A stretch of DNA of 64,000 bases from Sambucus nigra (lineage: Eukaryota > Streptophyta > Magnoliopsida > Dipsacales > Adoxaceae). A model generated the notes under the pieces. It worked only from the letters and a program-made list of their open reading frames with translations, did not search any database and was not told where the DNA came from. The position numbers and the translations under genes are program-made. Below are positions 46,213 to 58,161 of this stretch, one piece after another (the first letter of the stretch is position 1; each line of letters begins with the position of its first letter). Location: the NCBI GenBank assembly GCA_949130495.1, contig OX422208.1:693299702-693363701 (forward strand), read 5' to 3'.

Positions 46213-47328
46213 ATGTCTTACTTTCACTCTTTTGGTGGTTTTAATTGTTATGATAATAGTGAGGAGGAGGCGCTCAAGACTTATGAACATTGGATCAATA
46301 TCACTAAAGATGAGTCTCATAAATACAAACCCAGTGCTAAGGCCATCCAAATTTATCAAAATGAATTGCTTGAAGAAGAAAGACTTGAAAAATAATATCG
46401 AGAAAAAAATCGTTATTGGGAGCAAGAGTTAGATGCATTATTTAAACCCAATGAGGATTTTTCTTCCGATATTTTTGAAGTTAAAGAATGTTTTCAACCA
46501 AATGAGGAATCCGAGGTGCTAGAACAAAGGAAGCCTACTTTGGAAGAACTCTTGATTATTATCAAAAAGCAATCTGAGGACCTTGCTACTACAGAGTTGA
46601 AAATTAGAGCAACTTGCAAGGAGTTTAATGATTATTTGGACAACTTAGAGAAGGTCGAGACTTGCGCTTCACCTAACACTTTTGAGGATGAAATCATTGA
46701 GAGTGATCCAAGATCTTTTGAGTATCAACCTCTTATAAATATTTAAAAATATAATGAGGTTGAAGATCATTTGTCTCCTTGGGTACCCACTATTATCGAA
46801 CCATTAAATCCATCACAATAACTACATGAATGTCTTGAGGACGTTGATCCGATTCTTGTATGGAAATGTTTTTTTGAGATGCTTCATCTTACGGGCCATA
46901 CACTTAGATGTGTCACTCCACCAGCTCCAGTTGAAAATTTTAGGGGAGAAGATTTTGAGGACAAGGACTCTATGCTTGAGTTATTTTCTAAGATGGACTC
47001 TTTCTATTTGTGTGCCCCACTTCCCATACCACTTGAAAAATTTATGGGAGGTGATTCTATTTTTCTTGGATCCTAATGGGACTTGTCCTCCTATGCACCC
47101 AAATCCTTCATTATCCCCCTAATTTTTTTAATAGGTGATGGTTCATTTCTTCCGAATTGCACATGCCTCCCGTTTTTCAAACGAAATTCTTATTTTTCGG
47201 GAGGCATGCTTTCTAGTGAGGGTACACCATTAATCGCTCAAATTCAAATTGTATTTTGGGTGGACCCTCAAATTTTTCGACTTCTAGTGTATAACTTATT
47301 AGAATTTCAAATCGTAGGTTGTACATAA
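46213..47328 (+). pseudogene. Unit 1 internal open frame, unknown protein, four stops
   Basis: The frame runs from ATG 46213 to TAA 47326 (372 codons) with TAA at codons 61, 178, 203 and 288. The first three are shared by all units; the fourth is private. The N-terminal third is Glu/Lys-rich and probably helical (SEEEALKTYEHW, PTLEELLIIIKKQSEDLATT). The middle has LTGHTLRCVTPPAPVENF. The C-terminal part is hydrophobic and aromatic (FIIPLIFLIGDGSF, FSGGMLSSEGT). There is no zinc knuckle, protease or RT motif. By position, right after the primer site, it corresponds to gag, but I see no similarity that proves it. Frames listed in other phases across it are shadows. Confidence 0.6.
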
Positions 47329-47510
47329 TTAGCTATTTCTTTTTCCTTTTTTTTTTGTAGTTTAGAGTAATTAGTTAAAGTTTTTGTTATTCTTTTTGTT
47401 ATGCTTGGTTCTAACATGTTTTGTAGATTCAATGGACTCGCACTCATCGGGGATCGCTCCATTTGGGTAATATGTTTCTTTTCCTCTATGTTATGTTCTT
47501 GATTCGCATT

Positions 47511-47540
47511 GAGGACAATGCAACATTTAAGTTAGGGGGT
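47511..47540 (+). other. GAGGACAATG / G-tract motif, unit 1
   Basis: GAGGACAATG at 47511-47520 is followed by aagttagggggtatgg, a possible internal polypurine tract. Copies start at 52026, 56553 and 61069. Element B has a counterpart at 14265-14232. Confidence 0.65.
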
Positions 47541-48245
47541 ATGGTATGTTCTTCCCGTTTATTATTTAGATTCATTGATTCGATCACATGTTCTTTCCAA
47601 GTGTATTTTTTTTATAGAAAATTTCACAAATTTCAAAAAAGTTGAAAAAAGCCAAAAATATTTTTGTTTAAAATAAATAAAAATTGGAATTTAAATTTTT
47701 CAAAAATATCACCTTTATTCTATTTAAACTCTCAAATTGTTAACAATCAAAATGCACTAAGCCAAAATTGATCGAAGATGGAAATTGAAAGAAAATTGAC
47801 GACTTAACGAATAAGTGTGGAGATTGATCAAACTCGGTGAGATTTCGAGCCTTTCAATTTTTATGAGTTTTTAAATCAATCCGAGTTTATGATTAACTCA
47901 AAGTCCTTTTCAGCGTTTTAATAAGTCATTGATGATCTCAATACTTTGTTTTGATTGATTATGGGAAATGTGTGAAACGTTGTCTCGAAATTCGTGCTAA
48001 ATATATCTCTAAACTTAATTAATCTCGAGATGCACATGGTAATGTGATTAGCAATTTAGACAATGAAGTAGGCTCTCTTTTGTTTAACCCAAAAATATTA
48101 GCCATAATAAAATTGTGAAAAAATTATCCATTTGCAACCCACTTTGAGCCTAATATAATATTTCCCTTTCGTTTGATAACCCAAAAAATCCAAATAGCCC
48201 GAAATTGTGAAAAATTAGAAAGTCATCAAGTAAGTCCAAAGTGTG

Positions 48246-48335
48246 TAATAAAAAAAGGGCAAGAAAAGAAAAATAGCAAGAAAAAAAAACATGAAAAAAA
48301 AAGGAAAAAAATGAAAAGAGAAAAATGAGCAAATG
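48246..48335 (+). repeat. AAAAG-rich simple tract, unit 1
   Basis: Runs such as gcaagaaaagaaaaatagc. The lengths differ among units (copies near 52765, 57292 and 61800) and account for most of the unit size differences. The Phe-rich minus-strand frames here are shadows. The rest of int1 from 47545 to 48880 holds no gene. Confidence 0.85.
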
Positions 48336-48887
48336 CCCGAAAAAGCACTAATGGACGTCATAAGGACATTTTCCAATTCTGAACAATCCGTCTATTCCCA
48401 TTTTTACCCTTTACACTTTTTAACCCAAAAAGTCCTAACCGAGTCTGAATAGCGAAATTAATTACTGCATGGAGAGATAAGTTATGAAAAGATAGTAAAA
48501 GAGATTAAAATGGTGTGATTAAGAGATGATGTTTCCCGTTTCCTAATAATCCTATTCTGATGATGAGATCTTCTCACCATCTATTTCCTTCTTTTCAATT
48601 TTGTATGCGTGAATTTGTGTCCATTATATTTACTCTTTATATCATGCATACCGAGAGAAAATATCCACAATCCGAGTGATTCATTTGTGAGTGCATCCGT
48701 AAGAATTTGAATCAAAACGAAGTTTCAGAAAGTAACGTAATGCTCAATCGGTGTAAGTTTGAGGTTTAATTTCTGGCTTTGCACACACACACACTATGGT
48801 TTGAGACATTTGTATATGAAGTTATGGTGACTATTTTTCGAAAAGTTTAAATTGTACAATTTTTAAGTATTTTGATATTTATTTGGG

Positions 48888-49075
48888 CCAATAAAGAATT
48901 TTGTGGGTATATTCACTGCAAACCCTCACGAGACAAAACTCGTCCTACTAGGGTAACCTAGGGGTTTAAAGGCTTGTTGCATATTCTCAATGCAATATCT
49001 TGCCTGAGAAAGTTGAATTTTATTTTAATAAAGGAATTTTCAAGAGTGGAATTTTGGTTACATTCATTTACATTG
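48888..49075 (+). other. Conserved 3' non-coding block, unit 1
   Basis: It contains GAATTTTGTGGGTATA, CTCACGAGACAAAACTCG (48925), GGTTTAAAGGCTTGTTGC and TGCTCGGGAC just before the polypurine tract. CTCACGAG copies in the other units start at 53452, 57978 and 62470. ACGAG...CTCGT can form a small hairpin. Element B has the same block. Confidence 0.75.
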
Positions 49076-49095
49076 CTCGGGACGCACAAAGTTCT

Positions 49096-49108
49096 AAATT
49101 AGGGGGTG
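49096..49108 (+). other. Polypurine tract, unit 1
   Basis: aaattagggggtg directly before LTR2. Confidence 0.85.
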
Positions 49109-50612
49109 TGATTAGGCACATATTCTTCATATTTATCCCCTTAATTTCGGTATTTTTATGATCCTGTGCAGTGTAAATAGCTTGAATTTGTCTCTTATTT
49201 ATGCTACTAACCACTTTTGGCAAGTATTCTGTGCTTTTTGTATTTCTCATGTGCTTTATAGTTATTTCATGCAAGTTAGTGCGAAGGAGAACTCAAAATA
49301 GTGAAAGTAAGTAGGAAATGTGAAGTTCAAGGGCATTTTCATAATTTTGCAGCCTTAGTCCGGAGGTGGGTCCAATTGGATAGTTGAAGATATTCTAATT
49401 ACAAGAACACTATAAAAAACGGCACCTCAATCCGAGCTACGGTGAAGAAGTTACGATGTTTTGAAGTTGCGAGATAATGAAGAGTCAGTTTTAGAAATGA
49501 AGAGTCATTTTCATAACTGAAGAGTCAAAACTCTTGAAATTTCTTGTTTAATTCATTTGTATTAGTTGTAAAACATGGGGAGGCAAGGGAAGAGTCAAAT
49601 TTAGGTATTATAAAAGGGCAAACCCTATTAGTAAGTGGGGAGAGTTGTTTTTATCAAGTTGTAGGAGGCTAGTAGTTAATTTTTAGAGGATTCTTGTAAC
49701 CAAGAACCCTAGTTTTGAAGTTTGGCTACTATTCAAGATTCAAGGTTCTATTCAAGATTCATCATTCATCCATTGCAAGTAATTTTAATTTATTATCTTT
49801 ACTGATTTCCTAGATAGTTTAATTAATTGTTGTTTTCTAGTTTTCCAAACCCAATTCAAGTCATGTTCTCAATTTTCTAGATTTAGTTATGAATTCCTGC
49901 ACTTTCACTTTTAAGTTTTCTTTTACTTTAATCATGTTAAGATAAGTTTTTAAGGGTGGGGATGCATGAACCAAACCCGATGTGGTATGCATAGATATAA
50001 AATGTGTCCTCTAAATTAAACAAGTGATTAGATCGTGTTGTATAGTTTCACAACAATTGTAGACCTTTTGGCCTCGTTTGCCCTAGGTAACCGGGGTGCT
50101 TAAGGATGCAACAGGCATGAACTATTGCGATACTTCTTTACTCATTCTTTGATTATGTATGATGCGGGATTGAACCTCATATATGTAATGCTTTGTAGTA
50201 CTAAAGACTGGGTCTGATCAATTATCTAATTTATGGCTAGTTTTGTACCGGCATACACACTAGGGTTTGGGGGAGTGTATTCTTAACCCATTTCATCATT
50301 CACATTAATTCCTTCTTAGTTAGTTAATTTTGCATGTGTAGGTTAATTTATTTGAATTTAGTTAATTCATAGTTAAAATTAAAAAATTAATCATCTTTTT
50401 ATTTTCTTTTATTTTAACATCAACTTTAGGATTAAACTACCTTACCTTCGTCATCACGTTCACACGTCCTAACTCCCTGTGGATTCGATACCCAAACTCA
50501 CCACTATAATACTTAAGAGTGTAGTTACAAGTTTAGGTTATTTGTATTGAGGTTGGAAGCCGATAACAACGACTAGCGTATTACACGGACGCTCGGTTTT
50601 TCCACTTGACCA
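49109..50612 (+). repeat. LTR2 of array D
   Basis: 1504 bp, TATA box at 49411. Almost identical to LTR3 (I count two or three differences). Confidence 0.93.
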
Positions 50613-50615
50613 AAA

Positions 50616-50633
50616 TGGCGCCGTTGCCGGGGA
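50616..50633 (+). other. Primer-binding site, unit 2
   Basis: tggcgccgttgccgggga, complementary to the 3' end of plant tRNA-Asp, three bases after the LTR. Confidence 0.9.
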
Positions 50634-50728
50634 ATTAGGTTGACTTTAGGTTAGGTCGGTTAATCCTGAATTTGACCTTAAAAAAATCAGAAATATGTGT
50701 GTCACATCTTTTAATTGCCCAATTTGAA

Positions 50729-51844
50729 ATGTCTTACTTTCACTCTTTTGGTGGTTTTAATTGTTATGATAATAGTGAGGAGGAGGCGCTCAAGACTTAT
50801 GAACATTGGATCAATATCACTAAAGATGAGTCTCATAAATACAAACCCAGTGCTAAGGCCATACAAATTTATCAAAATGAATTGCTTGAAGAAGAAAGAC
50901 TTGAAAAATAATATCGAGAAAAAAATCGTTATTGGGAGCAAGAGTTAGATGCATTATTTGAACCCAATGAGGATTTTTCTTCCGATATTTTTGAAGTTAA
51001 AGAATGTTTTCAACCAAATGAGGAATCCGAGGTGCTAGAACCAAGGAAGCCTACTTTGGAAGAACTCTTGATTATTTTCAAAAAGCAATATGAGGACCTT
51101 GCTGCTACAGAGTTGAAAATTAGAGCAACTTGCAAGGAGTTTAATGATTATTTGGACAACTTAGAGAAGGTCGAGACTTGCACTTCACCTAACACTTTTG
51201 AGGATGAAATCATTGAGTGTGATCCAAGATCTTTTGAGTATCAAACTCTTATAAATATTTAAAAATATAATGAGGTTGAAGATCATTTGTCTCCTTGTGT
51301 ACCCACTATTATCGAACCATTAAATCCCTCACAATAACTACATGAATGTCTTGAGGACGTTGATTCGATTCATGTATGGAAATGTTTTTTTGAGATGCTT
51401 CATCTTACGGGCCATACACTTTGATGTGTCACTCCACCAGATCCAGTTGAAAATTTTAGGGGAGAAGATTTTGAGGACAAGGACTCTATGCTTGAGTTAT
51501 TTTCTAAGATGGACTCTTTCTATTTGTGTGCCCCACTTCCCATACCACTTGAAAAATTTATGGGAGGTGATTCTATTTTTCTTGGATCCCAATGGGACTT
51601 GTCCTCCTATGCACCCAAATCCTTCATTATCCCCCTAATTTTTTTAATAGGTGATTGTTCATTTCTTCCGAATTGCACATGCCTTCCGTTTTTCAAACGA
51701 AATTCTTATTTTTCAGGAGGCATGCTTTCTAGTGAGGGTACACCATTAATCCCTCAAATTCAAATTGTATTTTAGCTGGACCCTCAAATTTTTCGACTTA
51801 TAGTGTATAACTTATTAGAATTTCAAATCGTAGGTTGTACATAA
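50729..51844 (+). pseudogene. Unit 2 internal open frame, unknown protein, decayed
   Basis: Same frame and length as unit 1. The three shared TAA stops are kept. Codon 288 is open (tcc caa). Private to units 2 and 3 are a TGA where unit 1 has LRC (about 51422) and a TAG before LDPQIFRL (51773). Unit 2 alone has KKQYEDL and GDCSF. Confidence 0.6.
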
Positions 51845-53622
51845 TTATCTTTTTCTTTTTCCTTTTTTTTTGAAGTTTAGAGTAATTAGTTAAAGTTTTT
51901 GTTATTCTTTTTGTTATGCTTGGTTCTAACATGTTTTGTAGATTCAATGGACTCGCACTCATCGGGGATCGCTCCATTTGGGTAATATCTTTCTTTTCCT
52001 CTATGTTATGTTCTTGATTCGCATTGAGGACAATGCAACATTTAAGTTAGGGGGTATGGTATGTTCTTCCCGTTTATTGTTTAGATTCATTGATTCGATC
52101 ACATGTTCTTTCCAAGTGTATTTTTTTATAGAAAATTTCACAAATTTCAAAAAAGTTGAAAAAAGCCAAAAATATTTTTGTTTAAAATAAATAAAAATTG
52201 GAATTTAAATTTTTCAAAAATATCACCTTTATTCTATTTAAAGTCTCAAATTGTTAACAATCAAAATGCACTAAGCCAAAATTGATCGAAGATGGAAATT
52301 GAAAGAAAATTGACGACTTAACGAATAAGTGTGGAGATTGATCAAACTCGGTGAGATTTCGAGCCTTTCAATTTTTTATGAGTTTTTAAATCAATCCGAG
52401 TTTATGATTAACTCAAAGTCCTTTTCAGCGTTTTAATAAGTCATTGATGATCTCAATACTTTGTTTTGATTGATTATGGGAAATGTGTGAAATGTTGTCT
52501 CGAAATTCGTGCTAAATATATCTCTAAACTTAATTAATCTCGAGATGCACATGGTAATGTGATTAGCAATTTAGACAATGAAGTAGGCTCTCTTTTGTTT
52601 AACCCAAAAATATTAGCCATAATAAAATTGTGAAAAAAATATCCATTTGCAACCCACTTTGAGCCTAATATAATATTTCCCTTTCGTTTGATAACCCAAA
52701 AAATCCAAATAGCCCGGAATTATGAAAAATTAGAAATTCATCAAGTAAGTCCAAAGTGTGTAATAAAAAAAGGGCAAGAAAAGAAAAATAGCAAGAAAAA
52801 AAAACATGAAGAAAAAAGAAAAAAAATGAAAAGAGAAAAAGAAAGAGAAAAATGAGCAAATGCCCGAAAAAGCACTAATGGACGTCATAAGGACATTTTC
52901 CAATTCTGAACAATCCGTCTATTCCCATTTTTACCCTTTACACTTTTTAACCCAAAAAGTCCTAACCGAGTCTGAATAGCGAAATTAATTACTGCATGGA
53001 GAGATAAGTTATGAAAAGATAGTAAAAGAGATTAAAATGGTGTGATTAAGAGATGATGTTTCCCGTTTCCTAATAATCCTATTCTGATGATGAGATCTTC
53101 TCACCATCTATTTCCTTCTTTTCAATTTTGTATGCGTGAATTTGTGTCCATTATATTTACTCTTTATATCATGCATACCGAGAGAAAATATCCACAATCC
53201 GAGTGATTCATTTGTGAGTGCATCCGTAAGAATTTGAATCAAAACGAAGTTTCAGAAAGTAACGTAATGCTCAATCGGTGTAAGTTTGAGGTTTAATTTC
53301 TGGCTTTGCACACACACACACTATGGTTTGAGACATTTGTATATGAAGTTATGGTGACTATTTTTCGAAAAGTTTAAATTGTACAATTTTTAAGTATTTT
53401 GATATTTATTTGGGCCAATAAAGAATTTTGTGGGTATATTCACTGCAAACCCTCACGAGACAAAACTCGTCCTACTAGGGTAACCTAGGGGTTTAAAGGC
53501 TTGTTGCATATTCTCAATGCAATATCTTGCCTGAGAAAGTTGAATTTTATTTTAATAAAGGAATTTTCAAGAGTGGAATTTTGGTTACATTCATTTACAT
53601 TGCTCGGGACGCACAAAGTTCT

Positions 53623-53635
53623 AAATTAGGGGGTG
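53623..53635 (+). other. Polypurine tract, unit 2
   Basis: aaattagggggtg directly before LTR3. The int2 stretch 51845-53622 holds the motifs described for unit 1 and no other gene. Confidence 0.85.
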
Positions 53636-55139
53636 TGATTAGGCACATATTCTTCATATTTATCCCCTTAATTTCGGTATTTTTATGATCCTGTGCAGTG
53701 TAAATAGCTTGAATTTGTCTCTTATTTATGCTACTAACCACTTTTGGCAAGTATTCTGTGCTTTTTGTATTTCTCATGTGCTTTATAGTTATTTCATGCA
53801 AGTTAGTGCGAAGGAGAACTCAAAATAGTGAAAGTAAGTAGGAAATGTGAAGTTCAAGGGCATTTTCATAATTTTGCAGCCTTAGTCCGGAGGTGGGTCC
53901 AATTGGATAGTTGAAGATATTCTAATTAAAAGAACACTATAAAAAACGGCACCTCAATCCGAGCTACGGTGAAGAAGTTACGATGTTTTGAAGTTGCGAG
54001 ATAATGAAGAGTCAGTTTTAGAAATGAAGAGTCATTTTCATAACTGAAGAGTCAAAACTCTTGAAATTTCTTGTTTAATTCATTTTTATTAGTTGTAAAA
54101 CATGGGGAGGCAAGGGAAGAGTCAAATTTAGGTATTATAAAAGGGCAAACCCTATTAGTAAGTGGGGAGAGTTGTTTTTATCAAGTTGTAGGAGGCTAGT
54201 AGTTAATTTTTAGAGGATTCTTGTAACCAAGAACCCTAGTTTTGAAGTTTGGCTACTATTCAAGATTCAAGGTTCTATTCAAGATTCATCATTCATCCAT
54301 TGCAAGTAATTTTAATTTATTATCTTTACTGATTTCCTAGATAGTTTAATTAATTGTTGTTTTCTAGTTTTCCAAACCCAATTCAAGTCATGTTCTCAAT
54401 TTTCTAGATTTAGTTATGAATTCCTGCACTTTCACTTTTAAGTTTTCTTTTACTTTAATCATGTTAAGATAAGTTTTTAAGGGTGGGGATGCATGAACCA
54501 AACCCGATGTGGTATGCATAGATATAAAATGTGTCCTCTAAATTAAACAAGTGATTAGATCGTGTTGTATAGTTTCACAACAATTGTAGACCTTTTGGCC
54601 TCGTTTGCCCTAGGTAACCGGGGTGCTTAAGGATGCAACAGGCATGAACTATTGCGATACTTCTTTACTCATTCTTTGATTATGTATGATGCGGGATTGA
54701 ACCTCATATATGTAATGCTTTGTAGTACTAAAGACTGGGTCTGATCAATTATCTAATTTATGGCTAGTTTTGTACCGGCATACACACTAGGGTTTGGGGG
54801 AGTGTATTCTTAACCCATTTCATCATTCACATTAATTCCTTCTTAGTTAGTTAATTTTGCATGTGTAGGTTAATTTATTTGAATTTAGTTAATTCATAGT
54901 TAAAATTAAAAAATTAATCATCTTTTTATTTTCTTTTATTTTAACATCAACTTTAGGATTAAACTACCTTACCTTCGTCATCACGTTCACACGTCCTAAC
55001 TCCCTGTGGATTCGATACCCAAACTCACCACTATAATACTTAAGAGTGTAGTTACAAGTTTAGGTTATTTGTATTGAGGTTGGAAGCCGATAACAACGAC
55101 TAGCGTATTACACGGACGCTCGGTTTTTCCACTTGACCA
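53636..55139 (+). repeat. LTR3 of array D
   Basis: 1504 bp, TATA box at 53938. Near-identical to LTR2. Confidence 0.93.
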
Positions 55140-55142
55140 AAA

Positions 55143-55160
55143 TGGCGCCGTTGCCGGGGA
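55143..55160 (+). other. Primer-binding site, unit 3
   Basis: tggcgccgttgccgggga, tRNA-Asp type. Confidence 0.9.
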
Positions 55161-55255
55161 ATTAGGTTGACTTTAGGTTAGGTTGGTTAATCCTGAATTT
55201 GACCTTAAAAAAATCAGAAATATGTGTGTCACATCTTTTAATTGCCCAATTTGAA

Positions 55256-56371
55256 ATGTCTTACTTTCACTCTTTTGGTGGTTTTAATTGTTATGATAAT
55301 AGTGAGGAGGAGGCGCTCAAGACTTATGAACATTGGATCAATATCACTAAAGATGAGTCTCATAAATACAAACCCAGTGCTAAGGCCATCCAAATTTATC
55401 AAAATGAATTGCTTGAAGAAGAAAGACTTGAAAAATAATATCGAGAAAAAAATCGTTATTGGGAGCAAGAGTTAGATGCATTATTTGAACCCAATGAGGA
55501 TTTTTCTTCCGATATTTTTGAAGTTAAAGAATGTTTTCAACCAAATGAGGAATCCGAGGTGCTAGAACCAAGGAAGCCTACTTTGGAAGAACTCTTGATT
55601 ATTTTCAAAAAGCAATCTGAGGACCTTGCTGCTACAGAGTTGAAAATTAGAGCAACTTGCAAGGAGTTTAATGATTATTTGGACAACTTAGAGAAGGTCG
55701 AGACTTGCACTTCACCTAACACTTTTGAGGATGAAATCATTGAGTGTGATCCAAGATCTTTTGAGTATCAAACTCTTATAAATATTTAAAAATATAATGA
55801 GGTTGAAGATCATTTGTCTCCTTGTGTACCCACTATTATCGAACCATTAAATCCCTCACAATAACTACATGAATGTCTTGAGGACGTTGATTCGATTCAT
55901 GTATGGAAATGTTTTTTTGAGATGCTTCATCTTACGGGCCATACACTTTGATGTGTCACTCCACCAGATCCAGTTGAAAATTTTAGGGGAGAAGATTTTG
56001 AGGACAAGGACTCTATGCTTGAGTTATTTTCTAAGATGGACTCTTTCTATTTGTGTGCCCCACTTCCCATACCACTTGAAAAATTTATGGGAGGTGATTC
56101 TATTTTTCTTGGATCCCAATGGGACTTGTCCTCCTATGCACCCAAATCCTTCATTATCCCCCTAATTTTTTTAATAGGTGATGGTTCATTTCTTCCGAAT
56201 TGCACATGCCTTCCGTTTTTCAAACGAAATTCTTATTTTTCAGGAGGCATGCTTTCTAGTGAGGGTACACCATTAATCCCTCAAATTCAAATTGTATTTT
56301 AGCTGGACCCTCAAATTTTTCGACTTATAGTGTATAACTTATTAGAATTTCAAATCGTAGGTTGTACATAA
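55256..56371 (+). pseudogene. Unit 3 internal open frame, unknown protein, decayed
   Basis: Nearly identical to unit 2 (it shares TFEDEIIECDPRSFEYQTL and the TGA and TAG stops) and differs from it at only a few bases (KKQSEDL, GDGSF). It carries the same three ancestral TAA codons as all units. Confidence 0.6.
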
Positions 56372-58148
56372 TTATCTTTTTCTTTTTCCTTTTTTTTTGA
56401 AGTTTAGAGTAATTAGTTAAAGTTTTTGTTATTCTTTTTGTTATGCTTGGTTCTAACATGTTTTGTAGATTCAATGGACTCGCACTCATCGGGGATCGCT
56501 CCATTTGGGTAATATCTTTCTTTTCCTCTATGTTATGTTCTTGATTCGCATTGAGGACAATGCAACATTTAAGTTAGGGGGTATGGTATGTTCTTCCCGT
56601 TTATTGTTTAGATTCATTGATTCGATCACATGTTCTTTCCAAGTGTATTTTTTTATAGAAAATTTCACAAATTTCAAAAAAGTTGAAAAAAGCCAAAAAT
56701 ATTTTTGTTTAAAATAAATAAAAATTGGAATTTAAATTTTTCAAAAATATCACCTTTATTCTATTTAAAGTCTCAAATTGTTAACAATCAAAATGCACTA
56801 AGCCAAAATTGATCGAAGATGGAAATTGAAAGAAAATTGACGACTTAACGAATAAGTGTGGAGATTGATCAAACTCGGTGAGATTTCGAGCCTTTCAATT
56901 TTTTATGAGTTTTTAAATCAATCCGAGTTTATGATTAACTCAAAGTCCGTTTCAGCGTTTTAATAAGTCATTGATGATCTCAATACTTTGTTTTGATTGA
57001 TTATGGGAAATGTGTGAAATGTTGTCTCGAAATTCGTGCTAAATATATCTCTAAACTTAATTAATCTCGAGATGCACATGGTAATGTGATTAGCAATTTA
57101 GACAATGAAGTAGGCTCTCTTTTGTTTAACCCAAAAATATTAGCCATAATAAAATTGTGAAAAAAATATCCATTTGCAACCCACTTTGAGCCTAATATAA
57201 TATTTCCCTTTCGTTTGATAACCCAAAAAATCCAAATAGCCCGGAATTATGAAAAATTAGAAATTCATCAAGTAAGTCCAAAGTGTGTAATAAAAAAAGG
57301 GCAAGAAAAGAAAAATAGCAAGAAAAAAAAACATGAAGAAAAAAGAAAAAAAATGAAAAGAGAAAAAGAAAGAGAAAAATGAGCAAATGCCCGAAAAAGC
57401 ACTAATGGACGTCATAAGGACATTTTCCAATTCTGAACAATCCGTCTATTCCCATTTTTACCCTTTACACTTTTTAACCCAAAAAGTCCTAACCGAGTCT
57501 GAATAGCGAAATTAATTACTGCATGGAGAGATAAGTTATGAAAAGATAGTAAAAGAGATTAAAATGGTGTGATTAAGAGATGATGTTTCCCATTTCCTAA
57601 TAATCCTATTCTGATGATGAGATCTTCTCACCATCTATTTCCTTCTTTTCAATTTTGTATGCGTGAATTTGTGTCCATTATATTTACTCTTTATATCATG
57701 CATACCGAGAGAAAATAGCCACAATCCGAGTGATTCATTTGTGAGTGCATCCGTAAGAATTTGAATCAAAACGAATTTTCAGAAAGTAACGTAATGCTCA
57801 ATCGGTGTAAGTTTGAGGTTAATTTCTGGCTTTGCACACACACACACTATGGTTTGAGACAATTGTATATGAAGTTATGGTGACTATTTTTCGAAAAGTT
57901 TAAATTGTACAATTTTTAAGTATTTTGATATTTATTTGAGCCAATAAAGAATTTTGTGGGTATATTCACTGCAAACCCTCACGAGACAAAACTCGTCCTA
58001 CTAGGGTAACCTAGGGGTTTAAAGGCTTGTTGCATATGCTCAATGCAATCTCTTGCCTGCGAAAGTAGAATTTTATTTTAATAAAGGAATTTTCAAGAGT
58101 GGAATTTTGGTTAGATTCGTTTACATTGCTCGGGACGCACAAAGTTCT

Positions 58149-58161
58149 AAATTAGGGGGTG
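58149..58161 (+). other. Polypurine tract, unit 3
   Basis: aaattagggggtg directly before LTR4. The last ~570 bp of int3 are of the int4 type, not the int2 type. Confidence 0.85.

Noticed and set aside
46195..46425. Minus-strand 76-codon frame conserved in all four array units
   Set aside because: Conserved only because the DNA is repeated. It is antisense to the internal frame and is Phe/Ile-rich from an A/G-rich sense strand.
47463..47645. 60-70 codon frame after the internal ORF in each unit
   Set aside because: It runs across the GAGGACAATG/G-tract motif, starts from a non-ATG codon and ends at varying points between units.
48150..48332. Phe/Leu-rich minus-strand frame in each unit
   Set aside because: It is the complement of the AAAAG-rich simple tract, and its length varies with the tract.
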